Origin: Cotesia glomerata
Taxonomy: Eukaryota > Arthropoda > Insecta > Hymenoptera > Braconidae
Length of the DNA stretch: 64,000 nt
Assembly: GCF_020080835.1 (NCBI RefSeq)
Contig: NC_058163.1
Location: 5,801,318 to 5,865,317, forward strand
Reading direction: 5' to 3'
Of the stretch, positions 11,166-23,814 are shown piece by piece. The translations under genes and the position numbers were made by a program. Under the pieces are notes generated by a model. The model saw only the letters and a program-made list of their open reading frames with translations. It made no database searches and had not been told where the DNA came from. Numbering within the stretch: the stretch's first letter is position 1; the number at the start of each line of letters is the position of its first letter.

Positions 11166-12899
11166 GATATAGCCTTGTTTTATATCCTTCTAAATACAGA
11201 TCCCTGTGTTGAGTGATAAGTCAGATTATCTATTTTTTAATAATTTTCACAAAGGGTGTGGCATTAATATGTGACCACAAGAACAAGGTGAATTTTTTTA
11301 AATCCAACATTTAATTCTTTGAAAAATATTGTGTGTATTGAATATTTTTTTTATCATTATTTACCATTATTTTCTCCTAACTTTTATTTTTTGTAGTACA
11401 AATTAAATGCGCGTAATGACTTACACAAACAACGATAAATATTTAAGAAAATCTCATTCGCTTACATGAAACTAAAATTAATCACCGACTGAATAAGGCG
11501 AAAAAAAAAGACTTTAAAAGTGACATATTCTTTATTTCGACATTAAACGAATTTATGCGGTGATTTTATTATAAATTTTTTGTTTGTTCGCCAAAAACAT
11601 ACCCGAGGTGGTTTATTGTTTATTGCTGTCACTTTCTTATGTCTTTAGAATTTTTATACGCCTACAATTTAACGTTGGTACGCCTGCTACTTTGTAAGGG
11701 GATACCTACTAACGGTGACTCGACCTACTACCAGACCGGAAGTATGAGGGCGCTTGTTTTAATTTCTTTCTTTGAATTGTATTCATTAATATAATTTGTT
11801 AATTTGACTCTATTTTTTTTTTTTTTTTTTTTAGATTTTCTTCTTACAAACGAATAATTTTCTCTTCTGATTGGAAGAAGATAATCGAACAGGTTGAAAT
11901 AAATTTTTAAAAAATTCAGTAAGAAATGCGGGCAACGTGCCAGCAGTTTGCGCAGGTGAAAAACCATAATTTACTTATTCGTTTTATGAGCAAGGTGTAT
12001 ATTTTAAATTCATACTGACAAATGACACTTAAACGGCATTCTGCATTAATGAGATAAAATTTATAATTATAAAAATTATTTGATGGATAGACCTCAGACA
12101 TTAGATTGCAAGGAAAAAGAGTTAGTTCAACGACAAAAGTGCTAGATTGTTATTTCCTCACTTAAGTGTCTTTCTGCAGCAAACAGAGAACATTTTAAGA
12201 CCAAGCCTCTGTCTCACACAGTATAAACTCGTACATGAAAATTAGCATACGGTTTGAAATCGAACGAGGTACCTCGCGATGTCTCCATCGCTCGTGAAAT
12301 GGATACCCCGTTGTAGTTGTATAGCGCGTTCTCTTTTCTTCACGATTGGTTTATGCACGATGCAGACGACTTACGACCATCAGACTGTGTGCCTCAATCG
12401 CGCCAAGTACTCGCACCGTACTGTGTAGGTGTTTACGTGAGAACATTAAAATACATTCAATTTTTTCAAGCGTTTTTAAATTTAAAATTACAAATTTTTT
12501 TTTCTTTTTTTGATGTCAATTTACCGTAAAAAGGAAACTTCAATTAAATTTTAATATTAAATTTTAATACAAATGGTCTATCAGGTTGAATGTTTAGCAT
12601 AAAAAATTCACATTTGCAAATATTTGAGCGCTTACTCACGATAGTGGATGTATAATTTCCTGTTATAAATTGCTATGATTTGCAAATCAATGTCCAAATT
12701 GTTAGTTAATAAAAATACCGGTTAGAGAAAAAAAATTGGATTATTTTTTTTTTTCAATTGACACTCTAAGTAATTTTTATTAAACTGAGTAATTAAATTT
12801 CTTATTTATTTCATTATAAGTAGACCCAACAGCTAGAAGGCCAATAGCAAGGTTACAAAAAAAATTATACAGAGTATAACTTAGTAACTAAAGGTGAAG
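11166..12899. other. no recognised gene
   Basis: AT-rich, with a run of T at 11812-11832. The region 12180-12440 is less AT-rich and has a 70-codon open frame (12317-12529) of no recognisable family. Nothing else is supported. Confidence 0.4.
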
Positions 12900-12901
12900 T
12901 A

Positions 12902-14049
12902 CACGGAGAGAAAAGATAAAAATCATTCCTATAATTTTAATGAAATGTTTTCCTATACCATTTTAGGAGCGATTACTTACATTATGGGAATTGTACCCAT
13001 AATTTTTCAGAAATGTTACTATAATTATGGGAATGGTTCCTATAATTATAGGAACGATACCTATAATTATAACTGTAATATCGGCATGATTTCCATAATA
13101 TATAGGAATGGTTCCCATAATATATAGAAACCATTCCTATAATATTATGGGAATCATTCCCATAATATTATAGTGATGATGCCTAATAATATTGAGACAT
13201 TCATCATTACAACTCAAGTTATTTGTGACTTCGATGACCACTTTGAAACATTTGAAATTATTAGTAATTTCGATAATTTTACTTGCTTCCCAATAACATC
13301 ATTTGAAATATGTATAATAAGTAATATTGTTCATATAAATAATAAAAGTTACATACTCAAAAGGTGGATTTAATAAATATTCAGCGTATATATTGTAAAT
13401 AAATAATTTGTTTTAAAAATAAATTGAAATTGTAAAAATAAACAATGAATTTCCATATCTACCTTGCTCCTCTAATTGTATAGTGAGAAAATATCCCTTT
13501 TATTAGAGAAACTTTAGAATTGCTACAATATTTTTCAATATTATCTAACACAATAATAACTGAGTTGGAATAAACAATTTAAAATTAAGTACACACGTGA
13601 ATAAAAATTATGTAAAAGAAATTTTTTCACTCTAGTGAAAGATAAATTTTTATTTACAAAAGAAAAATTTAATAGCAAAAAAATATATAATAATTACTTT
13701 ATATTGATTTCATTGCTCCATTATTATGAACATAAACATTTTTCTATTATTATGTGCGTCATTCCCATAATATCATAGAAACCATTCCTATAATATTATA
13801 GGAATCATTCCTATAATTTTATAGGAACCATTCCTTTTATAATATAGGGACTATTCCTATAATATTATAGGAACCATTCCCATAATATATTGAAGCTATT
13901 CCATTATTGTATAGGATATAAATTATAGAATAAATAAATTATAGTTATGGTTCCCATAATGAGCATAGGATTGATACCTATAATGATCATTTTATTATAG
14001 GTATCATTCCCATAATTTTTGGAAAGGTTCCTATAAATTTCTCTCCGTG
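12902..14049. mobile_element. TIR element with internal palindromic arrays (CACGGAGAGAAA)
   Basis: Terminal inverted repeats CACGGAGAGAAA and TTTCTCTCCGTG are flanked by TA (12900-12901 and 14050-14051). The interior near both ends is an array of short palindromic units of the type ATTCCTATAATATTATAGG, in about a dozen diverged copies at 12926-13190 and 13755-14035. The middle is AT-rich without coding capacity. Non-autonomous. Confidence 0.78.
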
Positions 14050-14051
14050 TA

Positions 14052-17000
14052 TAATAGTGAATTATAAAAATAACTATAAGAAGTGAGAAAATACACAGAT
14101 GACTAAAAGAGTTTTATCTAAAAGATACTAACAGACACTAATAGGTTGGCGCTGCGGCTAAAATTCTGATCGTAGCCCATGAAGTCAAAAATAGTGCAAT
14201 TTTCGGAAATATAATTACAGATATTAATGATTCTACACAAAAGTGGGGCTAGAAAAATATCATTTTTCGCATTAAGTGGATAAAAACGCAACGCTGATCT
14301 AGTTTGAATTTGTGGAAAAGAAATAGGAATATGTAGCACAAATCTGAGGCATGAGATGTCACCCTTTAAAAGTCATGTCAACAGGAGTACTGATGCACAG
14401 ATTATTCTTTCTTTACGTGTTAGGATATTAGCGTCAACACGCATGACTAGGTAATCGGATTGTCTTTCTGGATATGCACAATATTTTTTATAAGAATAAT
14501 AGATGACCAAATATATCTTATGTTCAATATTAATTAATTTAATCAAGCATTCATTTTTTGACTCAAATTACTTGTAGTAATTTCTTTTATTTAATAAAAT
14601 TACTAAAAAGTTTTAAATATGATTAAGATTATTATAGTGAGAACTTGTCGTATATTTAAACTTTACTTTCATCAATTTACGTATGACACAAGCGCTAATT
14701 TTATAAAACAAATTTTATTCACAGTTAATAGTTCCGCGACAACCAATAGGTGGCGCGAGGTAGTCAAACGTTTTCCTGACCAAAGTAAGAGATCGAGTAA
14801 TTAAGTACCATACAATAGTTTAATTCGATGCATATTTCATTTAACTCATCTTTGAATATGTCACAGCTCCTATCAATGTTAAAAATTTATAAATTTTATT
14901 GGTAACTATTTTCAATCATTAATATTCAAATAGATTTACTCCCGGTAATAAATAAAATGAATTGTATGTAACTTCTATTGATTTCTTAACACGTAATTCC
15001 TTTAAATTATATTATTCATGATCCGATAATTTTTTGATTTATGGATTTGTTGTTCCAATAATTGAAAGTTTACGATAATCCTAATTGGATCCTTTGGAAA
15101 TTTTTGTTTTGACTGGCATCTCCCGTGTTTAAATACAATGAATTACGGGAAAAAAAAAGTTAGGACTATTGATTTGCAAACATCTTGGATTTAGATCGCA
15201 AATTTTCTTTTAATGCTTATTTATTTATGAATATTCAAATTTTATGATGACTTTTATGGTGGCTTTTATGGTAACAAAAATATTGTTTTTAAGTTTGAGT
15301 CTTTTTTTTCTTATTACAGTAACATATCATTTTCAAACTGAAACAGTTAATTTGATTCAATCAAACTAAAAAATATAAGTAGAAATAATAATACTGTTAA
15401 TAATATTTTATTTTGTGATTATACATTTATCTGTTGCAAGTAATTCAAATGACTTCGAATTTTTAAGAATCTTGACCAAAAATTACTTTACTAAAGAAAA
15501 TTTTCCGTCGGCTGTATTTAAACAAATAAAATACTTGCTTCAAGTAATTTTTCTTGAAATTATATTATACACTTTTTTTCTCAACATATGACATAAATAT
15601 GAAGAAATTGGCACGATACAAAGAGACACGGTAGTTCCTTGCTATATCACCCGGTGATGCAGACTCAGTACAACATACTACTGTCTCTTGATTATAAAAA
15701 ATGAATAATGAACCTAAAAAAAAAATGATAATAAATTACAATAATTTATCATTGAGCCGGAAAGATTAATAATTATAATTAAAAATTAAATGAAATTTAG
15801 TTAAGGTACCTTTTATTATTTTTCTCAATTGTATTTGTTGTGTATATATAAAACCTATAATGAATGGACATGAGTGACATAATAAGTCACCATGGTCGAC
15901 AGGACCATATAGCGCTAATGATTATGAATGGTCTGTATAAAAAAAAAAGTTAAGGAGTTAAGGTCTTGGGTTCTTTGTTGGGCTTTGCCAAAACTTGATA
16001 CCGTTGATCGACCGGATTGTATGTTGCATATGTACATATACATGACACACAGTTGTATATAGTAGGAGTATGTCGTGTAATACACAACGAAAAAATTTAA
16101 TTCACCAATAAAACGACACTACTCATTTCACCTCATTTCAAATTTATGCATTTGGAAGTTGAAAAACAAAAATAAATAAGGGGTAATTGATTAATTTTAA
16201 TTATAAGTATTTGTTTTATCTGTAATGCGATATTCTATGTGAATTACGTTAGATTTATTATTTAATTATCTTATTAGTGATTAGCTGTTACTCGCCCGCT
16301 CCGCTAGGCGCTTTATAGAATTGCATTTTTAGATCTAGACTTGAAATTTAATTAGAGTATTGTTTTGACTAGCACAGATTCCAAATTCTATCGAATTGGC
16401 AAGTACCTTTTATCCATGTAATTATTCTAGTTAATATTCATTGTAACTTTCAATGTGCAATCATTATAATATCCCCGTGTCTTTCTTACAAAAATGAATG
16501 TTAATTGATATAACAAAAAAATTTTTAATGAGCATTGAAAGTTTCAGTTAAAGAAATTGCAGGTCTCTAAAATGAAGAAATCTGTCTAGTATATGAACAT
16601 AACCAATCCGAATCGAATTAAAAAAATTTGTTTTAAACAAATGACAATCTCACAAAATAAATTTAGTTACAATAAAAATTCATTATTTCTAAGTCAAGGA
16701 AGTATAGGTTTCGGATAAGTAATCACCGACATATTATATACTAAAACCTTCTGCGAAACACGCTGCATCTTATGGTATAAGTATTATTCCGATCAGTTTA
16801 TTAGTATAGATTTACTAGTATATATTTCGATAGTTGCAAAAAACGTAATTGCAATTAACTCAAATAATAGTTAAAAAAAAAATTATCTTTTAACTTCCAG
16901 CTAAGAAAATCGAAGATTTTCAAAAATTGGGAAGTTATTTTTAGTGAAAAAATTGATTTTTATTGAGCAAATATTACTCAAATAATAGAATAAATATAAA

Positions 17001-18451
17001 ATTGACGCCTCAAATTAAATATTAATTAGTCATTAATGAAAATTTTCACTTTTTACAATTACGAAATTGCTTAGTTTTACTTAACAGGAAGATGAAAAAA
17101 AAAAATAACATTTTTTCTTTACCGAAATTAAAAAATTTATGTTTAAAAAAAAACATCCTTTTGAGAATTTTAGGATCTTTTCAGATCAATCAGAGGTATT
17201 ATAAAATGAAAAAAAAATAAGCCAAGAATTCAATGTTGATTATCAATTTTGGTAATTTTCAAAAATTTTAAATTTCACAAATTTTGATTGTTTCTCCAAA
17301 ATAATTTTTTTTCTATAGCCTCAAGCATTTTCTTAAGAATAAACTCAAGCACTTTTTCGTAGCTATAATAGTTTTAAGATATTATGAAAAAAAATTCGAA
17401 AAAGTGAAGAAATAAAAAAGTATTAAATTTTGCATAACTTTTGAAAAAAATTTCTTTAATTTTTTGCTTTTTGTAGAATTTCGTTTTAGGATTAACGATA
17501 ACTACCCACTAAATTTTATCAAATTTAAAAGAATTAGATTTCAATCATTTGTGTGAAATATCGAAAGCAATAATTAATTAAATAATTAGCTTAAATTCAT
17601 TTATTTTGTGTTATAAAATATAAGCGTATAAGAATAATTCCACAAAAATAAAAAGTCAGTATGACCTTTTAATTACAAAAAGTCAGAAATTTATGTTATG
17701 TAAAAAACACCAGGTGTGATATTCGTATTACATATTAAATAGTCTTTTTTGGTTTTATTAGTAACATTAATTCATTTCCGGCTTGGAAAAGTGACGGAAG
17801 TTTGTTGTTAGGATGAAGTTGTAAGCGTGTGCCCGCCACGTGACTGCAATAAATATTCATGGGTGATACAATAAATATGTAGATCGTTTATTTATTTATT
17901 TTTTTTAAATAAATTCTGGTTAAAAAATTGTTCTTAGTTTGAAATTAAATAATAAACTGATGCTATAAAATGGAAAAATGTTTTCTAAAATACACTTTAC
18001 TAAATTAAAAAAAAAAAAATACTACGTCAAAATTGAAAATCCGTTGATTGCACATGTTATACGTAAGCTAGACGGTAATAATTACAGCGAGTTGAATTTT
18101 ATCTTTGTAATCGTGCGGGTAGCAGTGCGTAGCATTAAATAGCTAGAATAATATAAACACCTGCCAAGCGCGTGCCAGAGCACGCCAGTCGTATTATTAT
18201 GTTTGTTCAGTAACACTATTTATAATGATTTTATTATTTTAGACACTGACACTTTTCTTCTATTTCACCTCTAAGAATTAGTACCTGAGGCGACAGATTT
18301 TATCTAATCTGGTTTCAGTTTACTTTTCTTTAGATTAAATCACTTGTATTAGATTTTAATCCTATATTTTAACTTTTTATATATAGTCTCGGTTAAATAA
18401 AAAGTGTCTAAATACAGTTTTCCAAATGAAATTCCAAAATGAACGATATTT
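14052..18451. other. long AT-rich stretch without recognised gene
   Basis: Contains a 45-bp stand-alone copy of the family A terminal hairpin (16892-16936) and a GC-richer patch CTCGCCCGCTCCGCTAGGCG at 16292-16311, which looks like repeat-derived sequence. Another GC-richer patch lies at 18105-18195. No ORF, splice structure or RNA gene could be supported. Confidence 0.4.
16892..16936 (+). repeat. isolated family A terminal hairpin
   Basis: AACTTCCAGCTAAGAAAATC then GGGAAGTT matches the first 45 bases of the full family A copies and nothing beyond them. Either a very short deletion derivative or a fragment. Confidence 0.65.
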
Positions 18452-21400
18452 TCAATAATAATCATCATAATAATAACTGCTATCATCGTTTAAGTTTGGA
18501 CAGTATTCAGATTTGATGCACCAGCCAAGATTGTCGCGTACATATCCGTATTCGCATTCACATGAATTTTTTTTGCAAGGCTACAACAGAGAAAAAAATA
18601 ATAAATTTGAATAACTTGGAAAAAAATTTATTTTAAAAAATTCGGAGTGAATTTTAAATTTTATCACTCAAAATACGGGAGTAATAAAATAAAATATTCT
18701 GGAGATAAAATAAATCTGAAGATTTTTCTTTTCAAGTTTTCATTTGTAAATTAATCATATTTTTCTGAAAATTTGACTTTTTTGAAACTTGAACCAAATT
18801 TTAATATTAATCAAATTGTTTTAAAAACTTGTCGGTAAATTCTGGGGTGAAAAGTGAAAAATCCATTATTAGCATTGTAACGTTTAATTGAAATAAATTA
18901 ATTAAATTTAACGTTACTTAAATTAACTTTTTTATTACAATTTTTAGGATTTTTTCAAAATAAATAATGATAAAGAGAACACGTGTAAAAAAAAAATCGT
19001 CTTAGAATTGTTATTTGTTTAAGATCTTAAACGTGATACAAACCAAGACTATTTTAAGACTCTTAAAATAATTTCTAAATAGTCTTTAAAAAATCTTAAA
19101 ATAGTCTTAAAAAAATCATTAAAAAATTATCAGGCTATTTTAAGATGATATCACAGTGACAGCTCCGGAAAATTACTATGGAGCGTCTTTAAATTGTCTT
19201 AAAATTATCTTAGTCTTAAAAAAATCTTAAAAAAAAAATTTAGAGACCATTTTAAGATGAGCTAACAGCGAGTCCCGGAACATTAAAACGGAACACCTTA
19301 AAAAAGTTTTAAAATTGTCGAACAATAATTTTTTAACAATTTTAAATTCAATTTAAAAACATCTTACTCAAAAATATTGCGGTTAGAAAGTCGTAAAATC
19401 GTTTAAAAAATCTCTAGACATTAATTTTCACAACAAATTCGAGAACGAAATTTTCAAAAATTTGCTCTCGGAATTTTTTTTTGGTGTTTTAAAAAAGTCT
19501 TAAAATAGTATTGGGTTGTGTCACGTTTAAGATCTTAAAGAAACAACAATTTTAAGACGATTTTTGTTTACACGGGAATTTATCAAAAATTGCCATTTAT
19601 AAAAATTAAAAAAAAAAAAATTATGCAATTTTTTTCAAGTATTAAAATTTGTTTTATATATTACAAGTAAGGTAAAAGCCCCAATATATGATCATATACT
19701 GGTACATGATCATATATTGGGGCTTTTACCTTACTGAAGAAAAAAAGATGTATTGATTTTAAAAATCTCTAAATAAGTGTTTTGTAATTTTAAAATCAAT
19801 AACTACTTTTTTTATTTTTATCAAGAAAAAAAACAATGGTGAGCTTATCCGGGAAATTTTTCTTATTAATTATTGAAATAAAATTTTTCCAAGAGTAATT
19901 TTCACTCCAGAGGTATTGAGTCAATTAAAAATCCCCTGCTCCGAAAATTTTTTATAGTGTAATCTTATCATATACCTGTGTACAAAAACGGTGAACAGCG
20001 GGAGTTGGTAAACTTTGACAAGTCAAAGGACATCCACTAGCACATGTAACACATTTATCATGAGGACCACCCATGCAAGGTGGACACTTTTGCTTGATTT
20101 TAGAAAAGTTTGAGGGACAATCTTGAAGTAATATACATTTTTTATCAGGTCCACGGACGTAACCAGGCTGACATTCACATGAATTTAATTTGCCTTCCTG
20201 AAAATAATTAATTTCATTTTAGATTCAAAAGTAGTTTTATTGCGACAGTACAAAGTGTAGTTTGAAAAAAAAATTAAATTGTTTAAAACAGGGGAAAATT
20301 AATTTTTTCAAATGCTAAAATAATATTAAATAAAATAAATATATTTATAAAATTAGGCAATAATGCAATATCGAACATGAACTTCGAAACATTTCTACAC
20401 GAAAAAAAAGCAATTCTAAATTTTTATTTAAGGTACATAGAAAAAAGAAATATTTGTCACAAATAAATCAATTTATTTAAATCTTTTTTTTTAATTGTTC
20501 CTTATGACAACTATATAGGTTTGGTACAAGTAAATATAACAGTTGACTCGAAGTATTTAATTATTCGTCAGAAATATATGATTTATTTGTGGCAAAGATG
20601 CTAAATTTTTCGAAAACAACAACATCTTTGGTATTAAAACTCTCAACTAATGCTCTCATGACGTCACTTGAACCGCGCCAAAAATGACCGCTATTATTAC
20701 CAAGTGTTGATTGTTTTGATTACAACTTAAAGCTACAACGACATTTCAAAAAATAGTTTATTTGCATACATAATAGTGATCATTAATTCTATTAATCGTT
20801 GGATGAACTATTCATTAATTGGGGATTAGAAAAAGTCTTAGAAAATATTTCATTATTCAACTAAAAGATTAAAAAATATTTTTTTTTTCCATTTTCAAGC
20901 CATTATAATTTCTGAAAATTGATAATATAAATTTTAAAAGTTCATTATTTTCGTCAACTATGGTTTATTTACCACAAATAAATAAACCATATCTTTAACA
21001 TAAATAAACTATTTATTTTACACAATTAAATCGCTCAAATATATTATATTCTTGTCAGAAATGAATATTTATTCGTCCATATCCAAATATCTTATATCTT
21101 TGGCACGAATAAATCTTATTTCGATCAAATATTTCTTTTTTTATGTGTGTATTACGCTTATACACTTACTGTACTAAGCATATCGTTAGAGTTATACTGT
21201 ACAATATCACTGAACCGAAAATAGCGTCATCGTAGTACAGAATCAGAATCACTTTTTTCTGTGTAAATTACTCAATCTACCACTTTGCAAGTGAAAACTC
21301 TAGACTAACTTTCGCCACCTATCGGCCATTCCGGAACTATTATATAAACGCATCTACTGCACATGAAAAAAACCATTTTTTTCTATACACATAAAAATAA

Positions 21401-22233
21401 AAGTAATAAAACAAAAAGTTTGGAAAATCCAAAAGTGCACGACTTATAATGCTCAATTAATTATGAAATATAAAAAAAAAAAAATTTAAGTCGTTCAAAA
21501 TTAATTGCCGAAAAAACAGCTGTAGTAGGAAGGTACTGCACAAGCGCCCTTGGTGGAATAAAATGTACATAATATCTATAGATATAGATATATCACCATC
21601 CATGTTAATTTTACATGGATATATATAGATATACAGTCTTGTAGTTTTCGTTTTTTATTAATTGTAATTAAACGACACTGAATTAATTAACCATTCGCAT
21701 TCAGTGACCTACAATCGTCGATTAGAATTAAAAAAAAAAAAAAATTTAACTCAAATAATTGATTTTTTCACAAGTTACAGTGTTTCCAGGGTTTCATACA
21801 TGACGGACAGGAAAATTTTTTGACCTATTTTGATGTTTTTTTCCGTTTCTATTGCAGTAAATGAATTTTTAGAAAGTATGGAATTAATTTCCATTAAATT
21901 ATCTCGACAATAGTATGCAAAATATCTTGATTCCGTGAACTTACAAGGCTATAATACTAAAAATAGTTGCTAAAATGAGGCGAAAAAAATTTTTTGATCG
22001 TAAAGCACTCTCTGATGCTTCGCATCATGAGTCGTGCAATAGTATTCTGTGTCAAATTCAAAAATATTTTATACAAGAGAAAATTTAATTAATAAATACT
22101 CACAGCAGAACAAGAATCTGGGCCATCCGGATCCCAACATGTCTTTTCACAATTATTGGCACAGGAGACACAAATATCATGTTTGCCACCTGTACAAGGA
22201 GTTGCACAATTTCCGGGCAGTGTTACAGATTTG
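18452..22233 (-). CDS. TIL-domain (trypsin-inhibitor-like, cysteine-rich) protein, three 3' exons
   Basis: Exons read on the minus strand: 22233-22104 (43 codons plus one base), 20197-19976 (74 codons), 18580-18452 (43 codons with TGA). Splice sites are canonical: donors GTGAGT and GTATAT, acceptors TTTTCAG and TTGTAG, with phase 0 joins. The peptide holds two TIL-type units. Unit 1 runs from CVSCANNCEKTC to NSCECQPGYVRGPDKKC; unit 2 runs from CVTCASGCPLTC to NSCECEYGYVRDNLGWC. The tail is acidic and Tyr-rich (DDSSYYYDDYY). TIL modules usually inhibit serine proteases by an exposed loop, are secreted, and carry five disulfides. The first visible exon needs two bases from an upstream exon, which I could not find between 22234 and about 35800. 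Introns contain several mobile elements. The exons show no stop or frameshift, so the gene may be active. Confidence 0.82.
18982..19574. mobile_element. TIR element with TTTAAGATCTTAAA modules, in a TIL intron
   Basis: The left end CGTGTAAAAAAAAAATCGTC pairs with the right end GACGATTTTTGTTTACACG. Next to each end lies an inverted GTTTAAGATCTTAAA block (19016-19035, 19521-19545). The interior repeats TCTTAAAATAGTCTT-like words. No ORF. Target-site duplication is unclear. Confidence 0.65.
19666..19735. repeat. perfect 30-bp-arm hairpin
   Basis: The arms at 19666-19695 and 19706-19735 are exact reverse complements (30 of 30) with a 10-base loop, ATACTGGTAC. The arm end AAGGTAAAAGCCCC resembles the outer ends of the 29283-34344 structure. 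It lies in an intron of the minus-strand TIL gene. Confidence 0.93.
20436..21149. mobile_element. TIR element, TA-flanked, in a TIL intron
   Basis: The left end CATAGAAAAAAGAAATATTT and right end AAATATTTCTTTTTTTATG are inverted, with TA before the left end and after GTG at the right. Interior words such as AATAAATCATATATTTCTG recur in both orientations. No coding capacity. Confidence 0.55.
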
Positions 22234-22997
22234 CTGTTGATTACTTACATGGAAAGAATATTAATAAATAATTTTTGTCAGTATCTCTAATAATTATATA
22301 TCTGAATACACACGTGATATCAGAGAGATTGAGATTAATATTTTCAATATTAATTTTAATGTCATGTCGTGAAATTTTATCGACGTCGAGTAATAACAGC
22401 TGTGAGTTTTTTTCCATTAAATAGTGAAAAACGGTATGTTAATCAGTCATTTATACGGAGATACAATGTTGATTATTTGTATTTACTTAATACATGCAAT
22501 TTATATTCATTATCAAGTATCCTTATTGACATTGTAAAATATCAGTAAATTTAACATTGCATTATAACTTTTTTAAAACCACAAAGTAAGAAAAAAGTTG
22601 AATGATATTCTATGATTGCATCATAAATAGCAAAAGAGAATTACACTTGAAAAAAATTTCAAATCAACTATATTTGATCTAATACAAAAAACTAACGACG
22701 TATCTTTTTTCAGTTTCATATAGATTTATTGATATAATTTTAAATGTTACATTTTACATATGACAATATATCACAAACATACTTAAATACTATAATACCC
22801 GTTCATAGAACTTCTATCTAGTAAAAATTAAAAATACATATCACAGTTGACTTTCTTAAAAAATATTTACAATCGATTTATATCATGAGCGAGGAAAATT
22901 AAAAATAAAAAAACCCACTGACAATTAAAAGGTTACATAAGGTGATAAGGCTAGTTGCCGAATTATACTATACAGAGCTGGTTAGGCATTTTATATT
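22234..22997. other. no exon seen; possibly the 3' tail of the Jockey fragment
   Basis: AT-rich. The part nearest 22997 may be the untranslated 3' end of the minus-strand Jockey-like fragment, displaced by the small element at 22998-23173. I see no coding exon. Confidence 0.35.
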
Positions 22998-23173
22998 CAC
23001 AGTAAAAAATTTCGCGTCAATGCGTCAAAAAATTTTGTGTTAAAAATTTTTATGTTAAATATTTAACACTTTTTTGTATTAATTTAACACTATAAATGTT
23101 AAATTTACACATAAAAGTGTTAAATATTTAAAATAAAATTTTTTGATGCAATAACGCAAAATTTTTTACTGTG
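22998..23173. mobile_element. short TIR element (CACAGTAAAAAATTT)
   Basis: Ends CACAGTAAAAAATTT and AAATTTTTTACTGTG are perfect inverted repeats; TT lies on both sides. The internal AAATATTTAACAC / GTGTTAAAT words are also inverted. The same ends occur at 30707-30858. It interrupts the Jockey-like fragment at its C-terminal end. Confidence 0.75.
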
Positions 23174-23814
23174 TTCCAGGCACGGATGATGCCGTCTTAT
23201 TTTGCATACTTTTTGCAAGATCTCAAGATTGTCGAGTTTTGTGTTATAGAAACTAATGGCTAGATTTTTTATGTATGTGTCGAGAGGTAATATATTATAT
23301 TTTTCATGAAATTCAACAATTTTTAATTTAGAGTTATTTGAGTCTATCATACGTAGAAATTTATTTTGAAGACGCTGCAATTTGATATAATTCGAGCCAT
23401 AAGTATTACTCCATATCGGACAGGAATATAGCATTATTGGACGGAAACAAGCTTTATATATTTTGAGTTAGTTTTTTGAGGTAACATAGCTATTCTTACA
23501 TATGAGTGGATATAAAATCGATATAGCTGCATGAGCTTTATTTATTGCTAGTGCAATATGTTGGGAATACGATAATTTTTTGTCTAATGTTAATCCTAGA
23601 TATTTGGCCGAGTCTATTATTTGGATATCTACCCATACATTTTGAGTTTGAGAGAGTGTTGTACTTTTCTATGAGAGAAAATAGCCGCTGTAGTTTTCCC
23701 GGTGTTGATTTTATTTTTCCATTTAGTGTAATATTTCTCTAAACTATTTATAAGTTTTTGTAAGTTGTTGATAATTGAGTTTTTGTTGTACCCAGAGACA
23801 AAACTATAACGATA
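23174..23814 (-). mobile_element. Jockey-clade LINE fragment (end of reverse transcriptase ORF)
   Basis: On the minus strand, pieces of a reverse-transcriptase C-terminal region follow in order: SGYNKNSIINNLQKLINSLE, then NTGKTTAAIF, KYLGLTLDKKLSYSQHI (the conserved YLG-x-LD motif), KIYKACFRPIMLYSCPIW, and LQRLQNKFLRMI. This order is typical of Jockey-type elements. It has a TAA in frame just before LKIYKACF and a frame change near 23640. The YADD box is gone at the 5' side, where the 23815-25493 element begins. A dead, 5'-truncated copy. Confidence 0.85.
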
